Below, in pieces: positions 1 through 6,551 of a DNA stretch of 17,540 nt. The stretch is from Methanolobus sp. UBA118 (GTDB taxonomy: Archaea > Halobacteriota > Methanosarcinia > Methanosarcinales > Methanosarcinaceae), in assembly GCA_002508635.1 (NCBI GenBank), contig DACO01000168.1, positions 1-17,540 of the forward strand, written 5' to 3'. Numbering within the stretch: position 1 is the stretch's first letter; every line of letters begins with the position of its first letter. Under the pieces are notes generated by a model that was not told the DNA's origin, searched no databases, and worked only from the letters and a program-made list of their open reading frames with translations. The position numbers and the translations under genes were made by a program.

Positions 1-722
1 TCAATGGCCCCGCCTCCGAGTAAAAGAGGGTCAATATCCGCTTCCTTCATCCAGAGTATGCCGGTTCCTGTGGGTCCGAGCATCTTATGGCCTGAAAAAC
101 AAAAGTAATCACATCCTATCTCCTCTACATCTATTGGCATATGTGGAACCGACTGTGCGGCATCCACCAGAAGTTTTGCTCCATGTTCCTGGCATATCGA
201 TGCGATCTCCTTTACCGGCAGCACATTCCCAAGGACGTTGGATGCATGGGTCAGTGCCACCAGTCTGGTATTATCATCGATTGCATCTTCAAAGGCAAGA
301 GGATCAATGCTGCCATCCGGATAAGGCTCGATCAGTGCCAGATCCACTCCTTTTTCACCCAGCTTCATCCAGGGAAGGAAATTTGAGTGATGTTCCAGCA
401 GGGTGCTCACAACTCTGTCTCCACGCTGCCACTCTATTCCACGGGCAACCATATTGACAGCTTCTGTGGTATTCCTGGTGAGAACAGTAGTGCCATTTTC
501 ACCGCCTATGAACTCCGCTACTTTCCTGTGTGCATCCCAGTAACGCTGGGTTGAGACCGTTGTCAGCCTGTGTACTCCTCTTCCTACGTTTGAGCGGTAA
601 TGCCTTTCAAATTCGTTCATTGCATGAATAACAGTTTCAGGAGAAAGGCTGGTTGCGGCGTTGTCCATGTAGGCAAGATCCTTGAGGAGCGGGAAATCAT
701 TTCTGATGTTTTTTATGTTCAT
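1..722 (-). CDS. Cysteine desulfurase, SufS-like class V aminotransferase (C-terminus cut by window edge)
   Basis: A PLP enzyme that takes sulfur from L-cysteine as an enzyme-bound persulfide, for Fe-S clusters or sulfur-containing cofactors, in the cytoplasm. I translated 240 residues of open frame from ATG at 722 (minus); the rest lies beyond base 1. Seen: an N-terminal YMDNAATS segment (about 18-25), EHHSNFLPW with the PLP-stacking histidine (H111/H112), DAAQSVPH with the PLP-binding Asp (D187), and SGHKMLGPTG with the Schiff-base lysine K213. EHHSN and SGHK are typical of the SufS/CsdA group rather than the IscS group. The persulfide cysteine would be in the missing C-terminus, so activity cannot be confirmed. 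A clear GAGGAGA ribosome site precedes the ATG. The gene lies 44 bases after the HTH gene on the same strand, so they are probably co-transcribed. Other class V aminotransferases, such as selenocysteine lyase-like enzymes, are not excluded. Confidence 0.9.
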   Translation of the reverse strand, partial: MNIKNIRNDFPLLKDLAYMDNAATSLSPETVIHAMNEFERHYRSNVGRGVHRLTTVSTQRYWDAHRKVAEFIGGENGTTVLTRNTTEAVNMVARGIEWQRGDRVVSTLLEHHSNFLPWMKLGEKGVDLALIEPYPDGSIDPLAFEDAIDDNTRLVALTHASNVLGNVLPVKEIASICQEHGAKLLVDAAQSVPHMPIDVEEIGCDYFCFSGHKMLGPTGTGILWMKEADIDPLLLGGGAI

Positions 723-766
723 AGGATGTCTCCTCACGGATAAGCTGCGGACTTGAATAAAAATCT

Positions 767-1081
767 CTATTTCTGATGACTGCACTGATCATCTTCTTCA
801 CGCATCTGCATGCATATCCGGCATATTCTGGCAGGCAGGTCTTCTACACGCTTGTCTTTTATGTCCTGTGCAAGTACATGTATGGATTCTTTTATCTCGT
901 CCTCGAATACTATCTTGTAGCCTCTTTTCTTGGACAGGTACTGTGAGACTGCTGAAGGTGCCATATCGAGCTCTTTTGCAATTTCCTGCTGGCTCAGGCC
1001 GCAGTTGGCAAGTTCCTCTGCGATTGCTGCTCTTATGGCGGGAAGTACATCCCAGACTATCATCTGGCAGGGTAATTTCAT
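767..1081 (-). CDS. Small HTH (XRE/Cro-like) transcriptional regulator with C-terminal cysteines
   Basis: A 104-residue DNA-binding protein. The helix-turn-helix covers about residues 28-50 (GLSQQEIAKELDMAPSAVSQ, then YLSKKRG), a classical Cro/XRE arrangement resembling the archaeal predicted regulators of COG2522. After the HTH, a charged helix leads to a short tail with C87-R-I-C90 and C100; C5 and C27 lie near the N-terminus. A CxxC plus a third cysteine could bind a metal or an Fe-S cluster. That is inference, but it fits the cysteine desulfurase gene directly downstream on the same strand. No ThiN or other effector domain is present, so it is not a full-length ThiR. The start is the only ATG near the HTH; its ribosome site (GAGTAGA) is weak. 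It is transcribed divergently from the E1-like gene, so it may regulate both directions. Function is otherwise unknown. Confidence 0.85.
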   Translation of the reverse strand: MKLPCQMIVWDVLPAIRAAIAEELANCGLSQQEIAKELDMAPSAVSQYLSKKRGYKIVFEDEIKESIHVLAQDIKDKRVEDLPARICRICMQMREEDDQCSHQK

Positions 1082-1217
1082 AATATCTACTCGTTTCTGA
1101 TCTTAAATAGATGTTTTCAGTATCGATTCACGATTGAGAATTGATTTTTTATACTAAAGTAGCTTTTGCATGATTTGCAGGAGCAGGTTTTTTTAGTTTT
1201 GAGGTAAATCTGAAAGC
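1082..1217. promoter_or_regulatory. Divergent promoter region with a candidate operator
   Basis: This 136-base AT-rich gap separates the divergent HTH gene and E1-like gene. An imperfect inverted repeat has arms at 1122-1129 (ATCGATTC) and 1138-1145 (GAATTGAT), 7 of 8 positions pairing, with an 8-base spacer. It sits between a minus-strand TATA-like element (CTATTTAAGA, about 1101-1110) and a plus-strand TATA-like element (TTTTTTATACTA, about 1144-1155). That placement would suit an operator for the neighbouring HTH regulator. The TATA assignments are by eye and weak. Confidence 0.4.
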
Positions 1218-1955
1218 ATGTTGAGTGAGCAGGAACTAATACGCTATTCCCGTCAGATCATGCTCTTTGGAGAAGAAGGACAGAGAAGTCTGAAGAATGC
1301 ACGTGTGTTCATTGCAGGCGCAGGTGGGCTCGGATGTCCGGTAGCGTTGTACCTTGCTGTTGCCGGTGTCGGTCATCTGAGGATCGCAGATAAGGATACC
1401 GTAGACCTTTCCAACCTTAACAGGCAGGTACTCCACTGGAATCCCGATATCGGCAAAGAGAAGGTAGTTTCCGTTGAAGAGAAAATCCATTCTATCAATC
1501 CTGATGTTGAGGTAGAGACCTTCAACTGTACCATAGACGGGTCAAACGTGTCGGAACTCATAGGAGACTCCGATCTCATAGTGGATGCCATGGATAACTA
1601 TGATACGCGTTTTCTTCTTAACAGGGTATCACAGGATAAAGGAATTCCTCTCATGCACGGGGCTGTCAGGGGTTTCGACGGTCAGGCAACAACCATAATA
1701 CCCGGAAGGACTGCTTGTCTGCATTGTCTTTTTCCTTCCGCTCCGCCGGGTGAGCTTTTTCCCATTGTTGGCGCCACCGCGGGTATAATTGCCATGGTGC
1801 AGGCAAACGAGGTTATCAAATACCTTGTTGGAAGCGGTGAGCTGCTTACGGACAGACTCCTGATCTGGAACGGCCTTTCTTCCGAGATGGAATATCTTAA
1901 CTATAGTAAAAGATGCGACTGCAGTATTTGCAGCACAAATTCAGATGACGAATGA
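1218..1955 (+). CDS. ThiF/MoeB/HesA-family E1-like adenylyltransferase
   Basis: Enzymes of this family adenylate the C-terminal Gly-Gly of a ubiquitin-like sulfur carrier (ThiS, MoaD or SAMP type) so that it can be loaded with sulfur. At 245 residues it matches the short MoeB/ThiF class with no rhodanese domain. Seen: nucleotide-binding GAGGLG (34-39), the acidic D58/D60 pair after the second strand, NLNRQ (67-71), K82, DAMDN (123-127), and a zinc site from C167-x-x-C170 and C235-x-x-C238. The stretch where ThiF and many MoeB proteins carry a cysteine, just before the GVLG-type motif, reads PPGELFPIVGATAG with no cysteine. A thioester-forming role there is therefore unlikely. GAGGTAA at 1201-1207 is a good ribosome site for this ATG. 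It diverges from the regulator/cysteine desulfurase pair, a natural sulfur donor. Whether the carrier serves thiamine, molybdopterin or tRNA thiolation cannot be told; no carrier gene is in the window. Confidence 0.88.
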   Translation: MLSEQELIRYSRQIMLFGEEGQRSLKNARVFIAGAGGLGCPVALYLAVAGVGHLRIADKDTVDLSNLNRQVLHWNPDIGKEKVVSVEEKIHSINPDVEVETFNCTIDGSNVSELIGDSDLIVDAMDNYDTRFLLNRVSQDKGIPLMHGAVRGFDGQATTIIPGRTACLHCLFPSAPPGELFPIVGATAGIIAMVQANEVIKYLVGSGELLTDRLLIWNGLSSEMEYLNYSKRCDCSICSTNSDDE

Positions 1956-1968
1956 GCCGTTTTTCCTG

Positions 1969-2901
1969 TTAGCGGACCTCCAGCATTCTGGTTATTGCTT
2001 TGCGTGCCCTGTCTGCGGTCTCTTCCGGGACGGCTATCCTTGGCGTAAGACTCTCAAGGGAGCTGTACACTCTGGAGAGATCGGTCTTTTTCATGGTTGT
2101 GCATATTGCCTGTGGGGACAGCGGATAACACTCCTTGTCCGGGCAATCTTTTTTCATCCTGTGCAGTATTCCGATCTCCGTACCGATTATAAACTCCTTG
2201 CCTGGGCCTGTACAGACATGTTTGATCATTCCTGATGTGGAGTAGACTTCGTCAGCAAGGTCAATTACCTCTGCCCTGCATTCGGGATGCACGAGCACTT
2301 CTGCATCCGGGTGTTGCCTGCGTGCCTCTTCCACGTCCAGGGTTGTGATCCTGTCGTGCACGAAACAGAAACCTTCCCATGGAAGTATTTCCTTATCGGT
2401 GAATCTTGCGACGTAAGATCCGAGGTTCCTGTCAGGAACGAATATAATCCTGTCCTCTTCCAGTGATTCCACAACCTTTACTGCATTGGAGGAAGTACAG
2501 CATATATCGCTCTCAGCTTTGACCTCGGCTGTGGTATTAACGTAACAGACGACTGCTGCGTCAGGGAATCTCTCTTTCAGGACTTTCAACTCCCCTGCAG
2601 TTATCATATCCGCCATTGGGCAATTAGCCTCAGCCGCGGGCAGCAAGACTTTTTTATCAGGAGAGAGAATAGCTGCTGTCTCAGCCATAAAATCAACACC
2701 GCAAAAGACAATAACATCATTTTCCAGAGTGGCCGCTTTTCTGGCAAGCTCCAGTGAGTCTCCGATAAAGTCAGCTATGTCCTGTACTTCAGGGATCTGG
2801 TAATTGTGAGCAAGTATTATGGCATCCTTTTCCTGCTTGAGCCTGTCAATCTCTTCTTTGAGTGAAACCGGGTCAGGATTCTCTTTGCTGATAACGTTCA
2901 T
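1969..2901 (-). CDS. nadA: Quinolinate synthase
   Basis: NadA condenses iminoaspartate with dihydroxyacetone phosphate to quinolinate, the ring-forming step of de novo NAD synthesis, using a [4Fe-4S] cluster. The protein is 310 residues, close to the usual archaeal size. Seen: AHNYQIPEVQDIADFIGDS (31-49), VIVFCGVDFMAETA (63-76), and three cysteines in the family's ligand contexts: C94 (EANCPMADM), C179 (WEGFCFVHD) and C267 (QAICTTMKK). HPEC (205-208) is the conserved substrate-site segment. The ATG at 2901 has an AGGTAGA ribosome site. It is convergent with the E1-like gene, only 13 bases apart, so their transcripts probably overlap. The nadC and aspartate dehydrogenase/oxidase partners are not in the window. 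Need for an Fe-S cluster gives a loose functional link to the nearby cysteine desulfurase. Confidence 0.96.
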   Translation of the reverse strand: MNVISKENPDPVSLKEEIDRLKQEKDAIILAHNYQIPEVQDIADFIGDSLELARKAATLENDVIVFCGVDFMAETAAILSPDKKVLLPAAEANCPMADMITAGELKVLKERFPDAAVVCYVNTTAEVKAESDICCTSSNAVKVVESLEEDRIIFVPDRNLGSYVARFTDKEILPWEGFCFVHDRITTLDVEEARRQHPDAEVLVHPECRAEVIDLADEVYSTSGMIKHVCTGPGKEFIIGTEIGILHRMKKDCPDKECYPLSPQAICTTMKKTDLSRVYSSLESLTPRIAVPEETADRARKAITRMLEVR

Positions 2902-2924
2902 GGATTCTACCTTTATCTGTGATA

Positions 2925-2960
2925 TTTTTCTCTTCCAGGTTTAAATATTAAACCATTATT
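2925..2960 (-). promoter_or_regulatory. nadA promoter with a perfect 7-bp inverted repeat over the TATA region
   Basis: At 2938-2954 the arms GGTTTAA and TTAAACC flank a 3-base centre. The AT core doubles as a TATA-like element for the minus strand, about 40-50 bases upstream of the nadA ATG. Initiation about 25 bases downstream of it would leave a leader of roughly 20 bases containing the ribosome site. A regulator bound here could occlude the TATA box. Which protein would bind is unknown. Confidence 0.45.
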
Positions 2961-3163
2961 CTGTATCACAATCGTGAACAAATTCTATTTGCTTATGCTG
3001 CTATCTTTATTTATACATTTTGTTACATATTCATACCAAAAAGCAAATAAAGGCCTTCTTCCGATATGTGTAACAGTATTACAATAAAATGACCTTGATA
3101 CTTTTTGTTAATACGGACTGTTGGGTGGAATTATAAAAATACATTGATATCGGTGGTGTACCC
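2961..3163. promoter_or_regulatory. AT-rich leader/promoter region upstream of the corrinoid operon
   Basis: About 200 bases without a supported gene. A TATA-like element lies at about 3007-3016 (TTATTTATAC) and another at 3132-3141 (TATAAAAATA). The first would give a leader over 100 bases long. The second would start transcription very near base 3162. Between them is an imperfect inverted repeat, GTTACATAT (3022-3030) against ATATGTGTAAC (3064-3074), differing by a 2-base insertion. A smaller TGTAA/TTACA pair follows at about 3069-3083. GGTGGTG at 3152-3158 is a possible ribosome site. Confidence 0.35.
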
Positions 3164-3805
3164 ATTAAAAATGCCAGCACAATCTCTTTAAAATTTGAGG
3201 ATGCGCTTATTTCCCTGAACAGAGTGGTTGCAAATAAGATAATAATGGACTTATACGACGGGAATAATGCCTTTGAGCTTATAAAAGAAGTTATTACTCC
3301 GGCCCTTGAGAGGATCGGCAGCAAATGGGCAGATGGTGATATTGCATTGTCCCAGGAGTACATGGCAAGCAGGATCAGTGAGGATATTGTGGACTCGATA
3401 CTTCCTCCTGAAAGTTCAACCCGAAGAGATGTGCCTGTAATAGGTCTTACTACCCTCGGGGATGAACACATGCTTGGAAAACGTATCCTTTCAGCATTTC
3501 TCAAAGCCAGTGGCTTTAAGATTCTTGATTATGGTGATATGAAAGCGGAGCTGGTTGCCCGGAATATCAAGAATGACGGGGTGGATGTGATCATTGTTTC
3601 CGTACTTATGCTCAATCTCGTTTCCGAAGTCAGGGAGTTAAGATCTGTTTTCGACAGGGAAGGAATTGATACAAAGATACTGGTCGGAGGTGCACCATTC
3701 CTTTTTGATCATGACCTGTGGAAAGAGGTAGGTGCCGATTCAATGGCTTCTGATGCAATGGAATCCTTTGAGCAGATCAACAGCTTGATGGGGATAGTTC
3801 AATGA
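3164..3805 (+). CDS. Methyltransferase corrinoid protein (MtbC/MtmC-like, B12-binding)
   Basis: A small two-domain corrinoid protein of the type that carries a methyl group between a substrate:corrinoid methyltransferase and a CoM methyltransferase. The N-terminal helical cap runs to about residue 75 (LKFEDALISLNRV, then ITPALERIGSKWADGD). The Rossmann-like B12 domain follows, with DEHMLG at about 100-105. This is the DxHxxG signature, H102 being the lower cobalt ligand. SVLML and VGGAP are the usual second and third cofactor contacts. Start choice is uncertain. The first conventional start is GTG at 3224, but it has no ribosome site and would remove about half of the first cap helix. The frame is open back to 3137 without ATG, GTG or TTG. 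ATT at 3164, 5 bases after GGTGGTG, gives 213 residues, the normal family size. The 3' end overlaps the next gene by 4 bases. No substrate-specific MtmB/MtbB/MttB/MtaB gene is adjacent. Confidence 0.88.
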   Translation: MKNASTISLKFEDALISLNRVVANKIIMDLYDGNNAFELIKEVITPALERIGSKWADGDIALSQEYMASRISEDIVDSILPPESSTRRDVPVIGLTTLGDEHMLGKRILSAFLKASGFKILDYGDMKAELVARNIKNDGVDVIIVSVLMLNLVSEVRELRSVFDREGIDTKILVGGAPFLFDHDLWKEVGADSMASDAMESFEQINSLMGIVQ

Positions 3806-4848
3806 ATAATGATGAGATGCTTCCAATGGAAAGGGTTCTGACCTCCCTGTCCTTTAAAGAAGCTGACAGGGTTCCTTTTTTCCTTCTGTTGACCACTCAG
3901 GGTGCCAGGGAATTCAATGTATCCGTCAGGGAATATTTTTCCAGGCCCGAGATGCTTGCACAGGCCCAGATCAGGATGCAGCAAAGATACGGACATGACT
4001 GCCTGTATTCTTTTTACTATGCATCTCTTGAGATGGAAGCCTGGGGCGGTGAGTCTATCTTTTTTGATGATGCTCCCCCGAACGCAGGAAAACCTGTTAT
4101 CTCGGAGCTTGAGGAAATATGTTCCCTTGAGGCACCGGATGTTTATGAATCCGAAAGGCTGGGGGACGTGCTGCGAAGCACGGAATTGCTTAAAGAAGCT
4201 GCAGGAGAAGATATCCCTATCATAGGTGTTGTTATCTCGCCGTTTTCTCTGCCTTCCATGCAGATGGGTCTTGGAAGTTATTTTGATCTTATCTATGAGG
4301 AACCTGCCCTTTTTGAGGAACTGATGGTAATCAATGAAGAGTTCAGCGTGCAGTGGGCTAATGCCCAGATCGAGGCAGGAGCTACTGCAATTTGTTATTT
4401 TGACCCTGTATCTTCTACGACCATCATACCGCCTGAACTGTACAGAAAAACCGGTTTCAAGGTTGCCAGAAGAAGCATTTCCAGGATCAATGCCCCGGTG
4501 GCAACTCATATGGCTTCGGGAAGATGCATGCCTTTAATTGATGATCTTGCAGAGACCGGTACCGTGGCTATCTGTACGAGTGCACTAGAAGATCTGGAAG
4601 AGGTAAAGTCTGCATCTAAAGGCAGGATGGCAGTACTTGGTAATCTCAATGGTATAGAGATGAGACGCTGGTCGACAAAAGATGTGGAACACAATGTCAG
4701 AAATGCAATTGAAAAGGCGGCCGAAGGAGGAGGCTATATCCTTTCGGACAACCACGGGGAAATACCGTCCCAGGTCAGCCGGGATGTGCTGATGACATTG
4801 TCGGAATCCGTTAAGAAATGGGGAAATTACCCCATAAGGCTGGCTTAG
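3802..4848 (+). CDS. MtaA/MtbA-like (UroD superfamily) methylcobamide:CoM methyltransferase homologue with altered zinc motif
   Basis: 348 residues of the uroporphyrinogen decarboxylase-fold family that includes MtaA, MtbA and CmuA. Seen: N-terminal MERVLTSLSFKEADRVPFF, a central ISPFSLPSMQMGLGSYFDLI (145-164) corresponding to the segment before the metal site, and a C-terminal GKVAVLGN-like strand (GRMAVLGNLNG, 274-284). True MtaA/MtbA enzymes bind zinc with H-x-C and a distant C. Here the first site reads THMASGRC (H236 kept, the expected Cys is Ala), and the segment that usually reads like APGCG reads LSDNHGE (312-319), with no cysteine. C242 and H318 are the nearest possible substitutes. 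The protein therefore may not activate CoM in the normal way, and may bind another thiol or act as a sensor partner. ATG overlaps the corrinoid gene's stop (ATGA), implying coupled translation and probably a physical partner. Confidence 0.85.
   Translation: MNNDEMLPMERVLTSLSFKEADRVPFFLLLTTQGAREFNVSVREYFSRPEMLAQAQIRMQQRYGHDCLYSFYYASLEMEAWGGESIFFDDAPPNAGKPVISELEEICSLEAPDVYESERLGDVLRSTELLKEAAGEDIPIIGVVISPFSLPSMQMGLGSYFDLIYEEPALFEELMVINEEFSVQWANAQIEAGATAICYFDPVSSTTIIPPELYRKTGFKVARRSISRINAPVATHMASGRCMPLIDDLAETGTVAICTSALEDLEEVKSASKGRMAVLGNLNGIEMRRWSTKDVEHNVRNAIEKAAEGGGYILSDNHGEIPSQVSRDVLMTLSESVKKWGNYPIRLA
4818..4835 (+). other. Short hairpin just before the kinase start
   Basis: ATGGGG (4818-4823) and CCCCAT (4830-4835) are perfectly complementary, with a 6-base loop. 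It lies inside the end of the methyltransferase-like gene, 14 bases before the kinase ATG. The kinase has only a weak ribosome site, so the hairpin could tune how much kinase is made from the shared mRNA. Function is inference. Confidence 0.3.
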
Positions 4849-4849
4849 T

Positions 4850-6535
4850 ATGTTCCATGACCTGTATTTTCTGACCTGTGACTGTATCAGGCGTGAGGTC
4901 GAGCATATCTTTTCTTCTGAGGAAAAGTTCAGGGGTATAAAGCCGGTGTTTTTCCCATCCAGATACCACTCTCAAAATGACGAAAAGATTGATGAGATCA
5001 TTGATGATCTAAATTGCGATAACGACATACTTGTTCTCTGCGAAAGGAAATGCACCGTGAAGGCATCATCAACCGATGACTACTCGGGATCTTTGAGTAT
5101 TAATACCGTTGAAAACTTCCATGATTTTTTCATATCAGAATCTGTCCTGCAGAATGATACGGATTCGGCTACTCTTGTTTTACTTCCCGGATGTCTGGAG
5201 CAATGGCAGGAATACAGGGGAACGGATAAGAACAAAATGCCTTTTTTCAATGTTGAGAAATATTCTTCCGTACTTGTGCTGGATACCGGATTATATTCCG
5301 ATATCGCTACCAGGACTCAGGAGTTTGAAGAAATCACGGATCTTCCATCCAGGATAGTCCATACGGAACTTGCTCGCTTCAGCCTTAGTGTTGAAAACAT
5401 GATCCTTCGTCGAAATCTTGAGAAAAAGAAGAACCAATTGAAATTGTCACAGAGGAAAGCCGCCTCATATGCCATGTCCCTTGATTTCATAAGGGATATT
5501 GCCGATATGAACGACGAGTCAGAAGCCATTGATTCCATATGCAGACTCTTTGATACATTGTTCGCACCAGGGGAAGTATTCTATATCCCCTTCGATCGGA
5601 GCCAGCCATGTGGAAGGCAGTGCAATTCCTCGACTGTGGATCCCGGGCAAATTGACTCTCTGAAGAGATCGAATGCGGATTATCTCATATTTGATGCTGA
5701 AGATGGCTTTGCTGTAAAGGTTTCCAGTAAGGAGGATATCCTCGGCATAGTAGGGGTCCGCAAGGTCACCTATCCCGGGTATATAGACGAATATTTGAGC
5801 ATTGCCCTTGACCTTGCAAAAGCTGCTGGTCTTGCAATATCCAATATAAGGCGCTATTATGAGATATTCAGCTCAAGGGAGGAGCAGGTAAAACTAACGG
5901 ATATGCTGCGTACTACTAATCGTATATTGAGGCATGATATTGCCAACGACCTGCAGGTTATAACAGTATCCATGGACCTTCTTTCAGACAAATATGAAGA
6001 TAAATTCATTGATATGTCCCGTCAGGCAGTTCAGAGAAGTATCTCACTGATCCGGAATATGCGGGATATGGACTACGCACTGTCTCCCGATAAGCAGCTT
6101 GATCTGCAGAGTGTGAAAAGTGTGGTAACCAATGTTATCGATAGGTATGATGCAGAGTTCGGTCTTGAAGGAGATTGCCTTGTGATGATTGACCAGGCCT
6201 TTTTCTCGGTGATCGATAATATTGTGAGCAATGCGCTGGTGCATGGCAGTGCAAGCAGGATAGATATTAACATAGGAGAGAAGGGTGGGTCCTGTAAAAT
6301 ATCCATCTCTGACAACGGCAGCGGCATTCCCGATGATATCAAAACGCAGGTATTCGATGAGGGTTTCAAATACGGGAAGACAGGTCACACCGGCTTTGGT
6401 CTTTATATTGTGAAAAAGACCATAGAACGTTATAATGGTACAATTAGTGTCAGGGATAATGAGCAAGGTGGTGCGACATTCATGATCGAGTTACCCTTGG
6501 GATTGAATGACCGTACTTATTCTGGTAGGGATTGA
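4850..6535 (+). CDS. Soluble sensor histidine kinase: DUF1638-like domain, GAF, HisKA, HATPase
   Basis: 561 residues, no signal peptide or membrane helix, so probably cytoplasmic. Residues 1-125 resemble DUF1638: LYFLTCDCIRREVEHIF at the start, C64/C68 in VLCERKC, and LVLLPGCLEQWQEY at 109-122. DUF1638 proteins are, to my recollection, often encoded near corrinoid methyltransferase genes. A charged helical linker (about 183-205) leads to a GAF-like domain (about 208-335). Then comes the phosphoacceptor box RILRHDIANDLQV, with H362, followed by a HATPase_c domain: N box IDNIVSNALVHG (N457, N461), D box DNGSGIP (488-494) and G box GHTGFGLYI (512-520). All catalytic elements look intact. It starts one base after the methyltransferase-like gene's stop. 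No response regulator is in the window. The context suggests that it senses the state of the two proteins encoded before it, which is inference. Confidence 0.87.
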   Translation: MFHDLYFLTCDCIRREVEHIFSSEEKFRGIKPVFFPSRYHSQNDEKIDEIIDDLNCDNDILVLCERKCTVKASSTDDYSGSLSINTVENFHDFFISESVLQNDTDSATLVLLPGCLEQWQEYRGTDKNKMPFFNVEKYSSVLVLDTGLYSDIATRTQEFEEITDLPSRIVHTELARFSLSVENMILRRNLEKKKNQLKLSQRKAASYAMSLDFIRDIADMNDESEAIDSICRLFDTLFAPGEVFYIPFDRSQPCGRQCNSSTVDPGQIDSLKRSNADYLIFDAEDGFAVKVSSKEDILGIVGVRKVTYPGYIDEYLSIALDLAKAAGLAISNIRRYYEIFSSREEQVKLTDMLRTTNRILRHDIANDLQVITVSMDLLSDKYEDKFIDMSRQAVQRSISLIRNMRDMDYALSPDKQLDLQSVKSVVTNVIDRYDAEFGLEGDCLVMIDQAFFSVIDNIVSNALVHGSASRIDINIGEKGGSCKISISDNGSGIPDDIKTQVFDEGFKYGKTGHTGFGLYIVKKTIERYNGTISVRDNEQGGATFMIELPLGLNDRTYSGRD

Positions 6536-6551
6536 GATTAAATATGGAAAT

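Noticed and set aside
134..457. Plus-strand open frames over the cysteine desulfurase
   Set aside because: They are antisense to a clearly homologous gene, have unnatural composition and no ribosome site.
3224..3226. GTG as the true start of the corrinoid protein
   Set aside because: It would delete part of the cap helix and has no ribosome site within range; kept only as the conservative alternative.
3079..3504. Minus-strand open frame across the corrinoid gene start
   Set aside because: Checked because of the odd start codon, but it shows no family features and only mirrors the corrinoid gene.
3799..4509. 236-residue minus-strand open frame
   Set aside because: Antisense shadow of the methyltransferase-like gene; the sequence is Cys/Arg/His-rich without recognisable motifs.
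6044..6466. Minus-strand open frames under the kinase ATPase domain
   Set aside because: The plus-strand frame has complete N, D and G boxes; the antisense frames have nothing.
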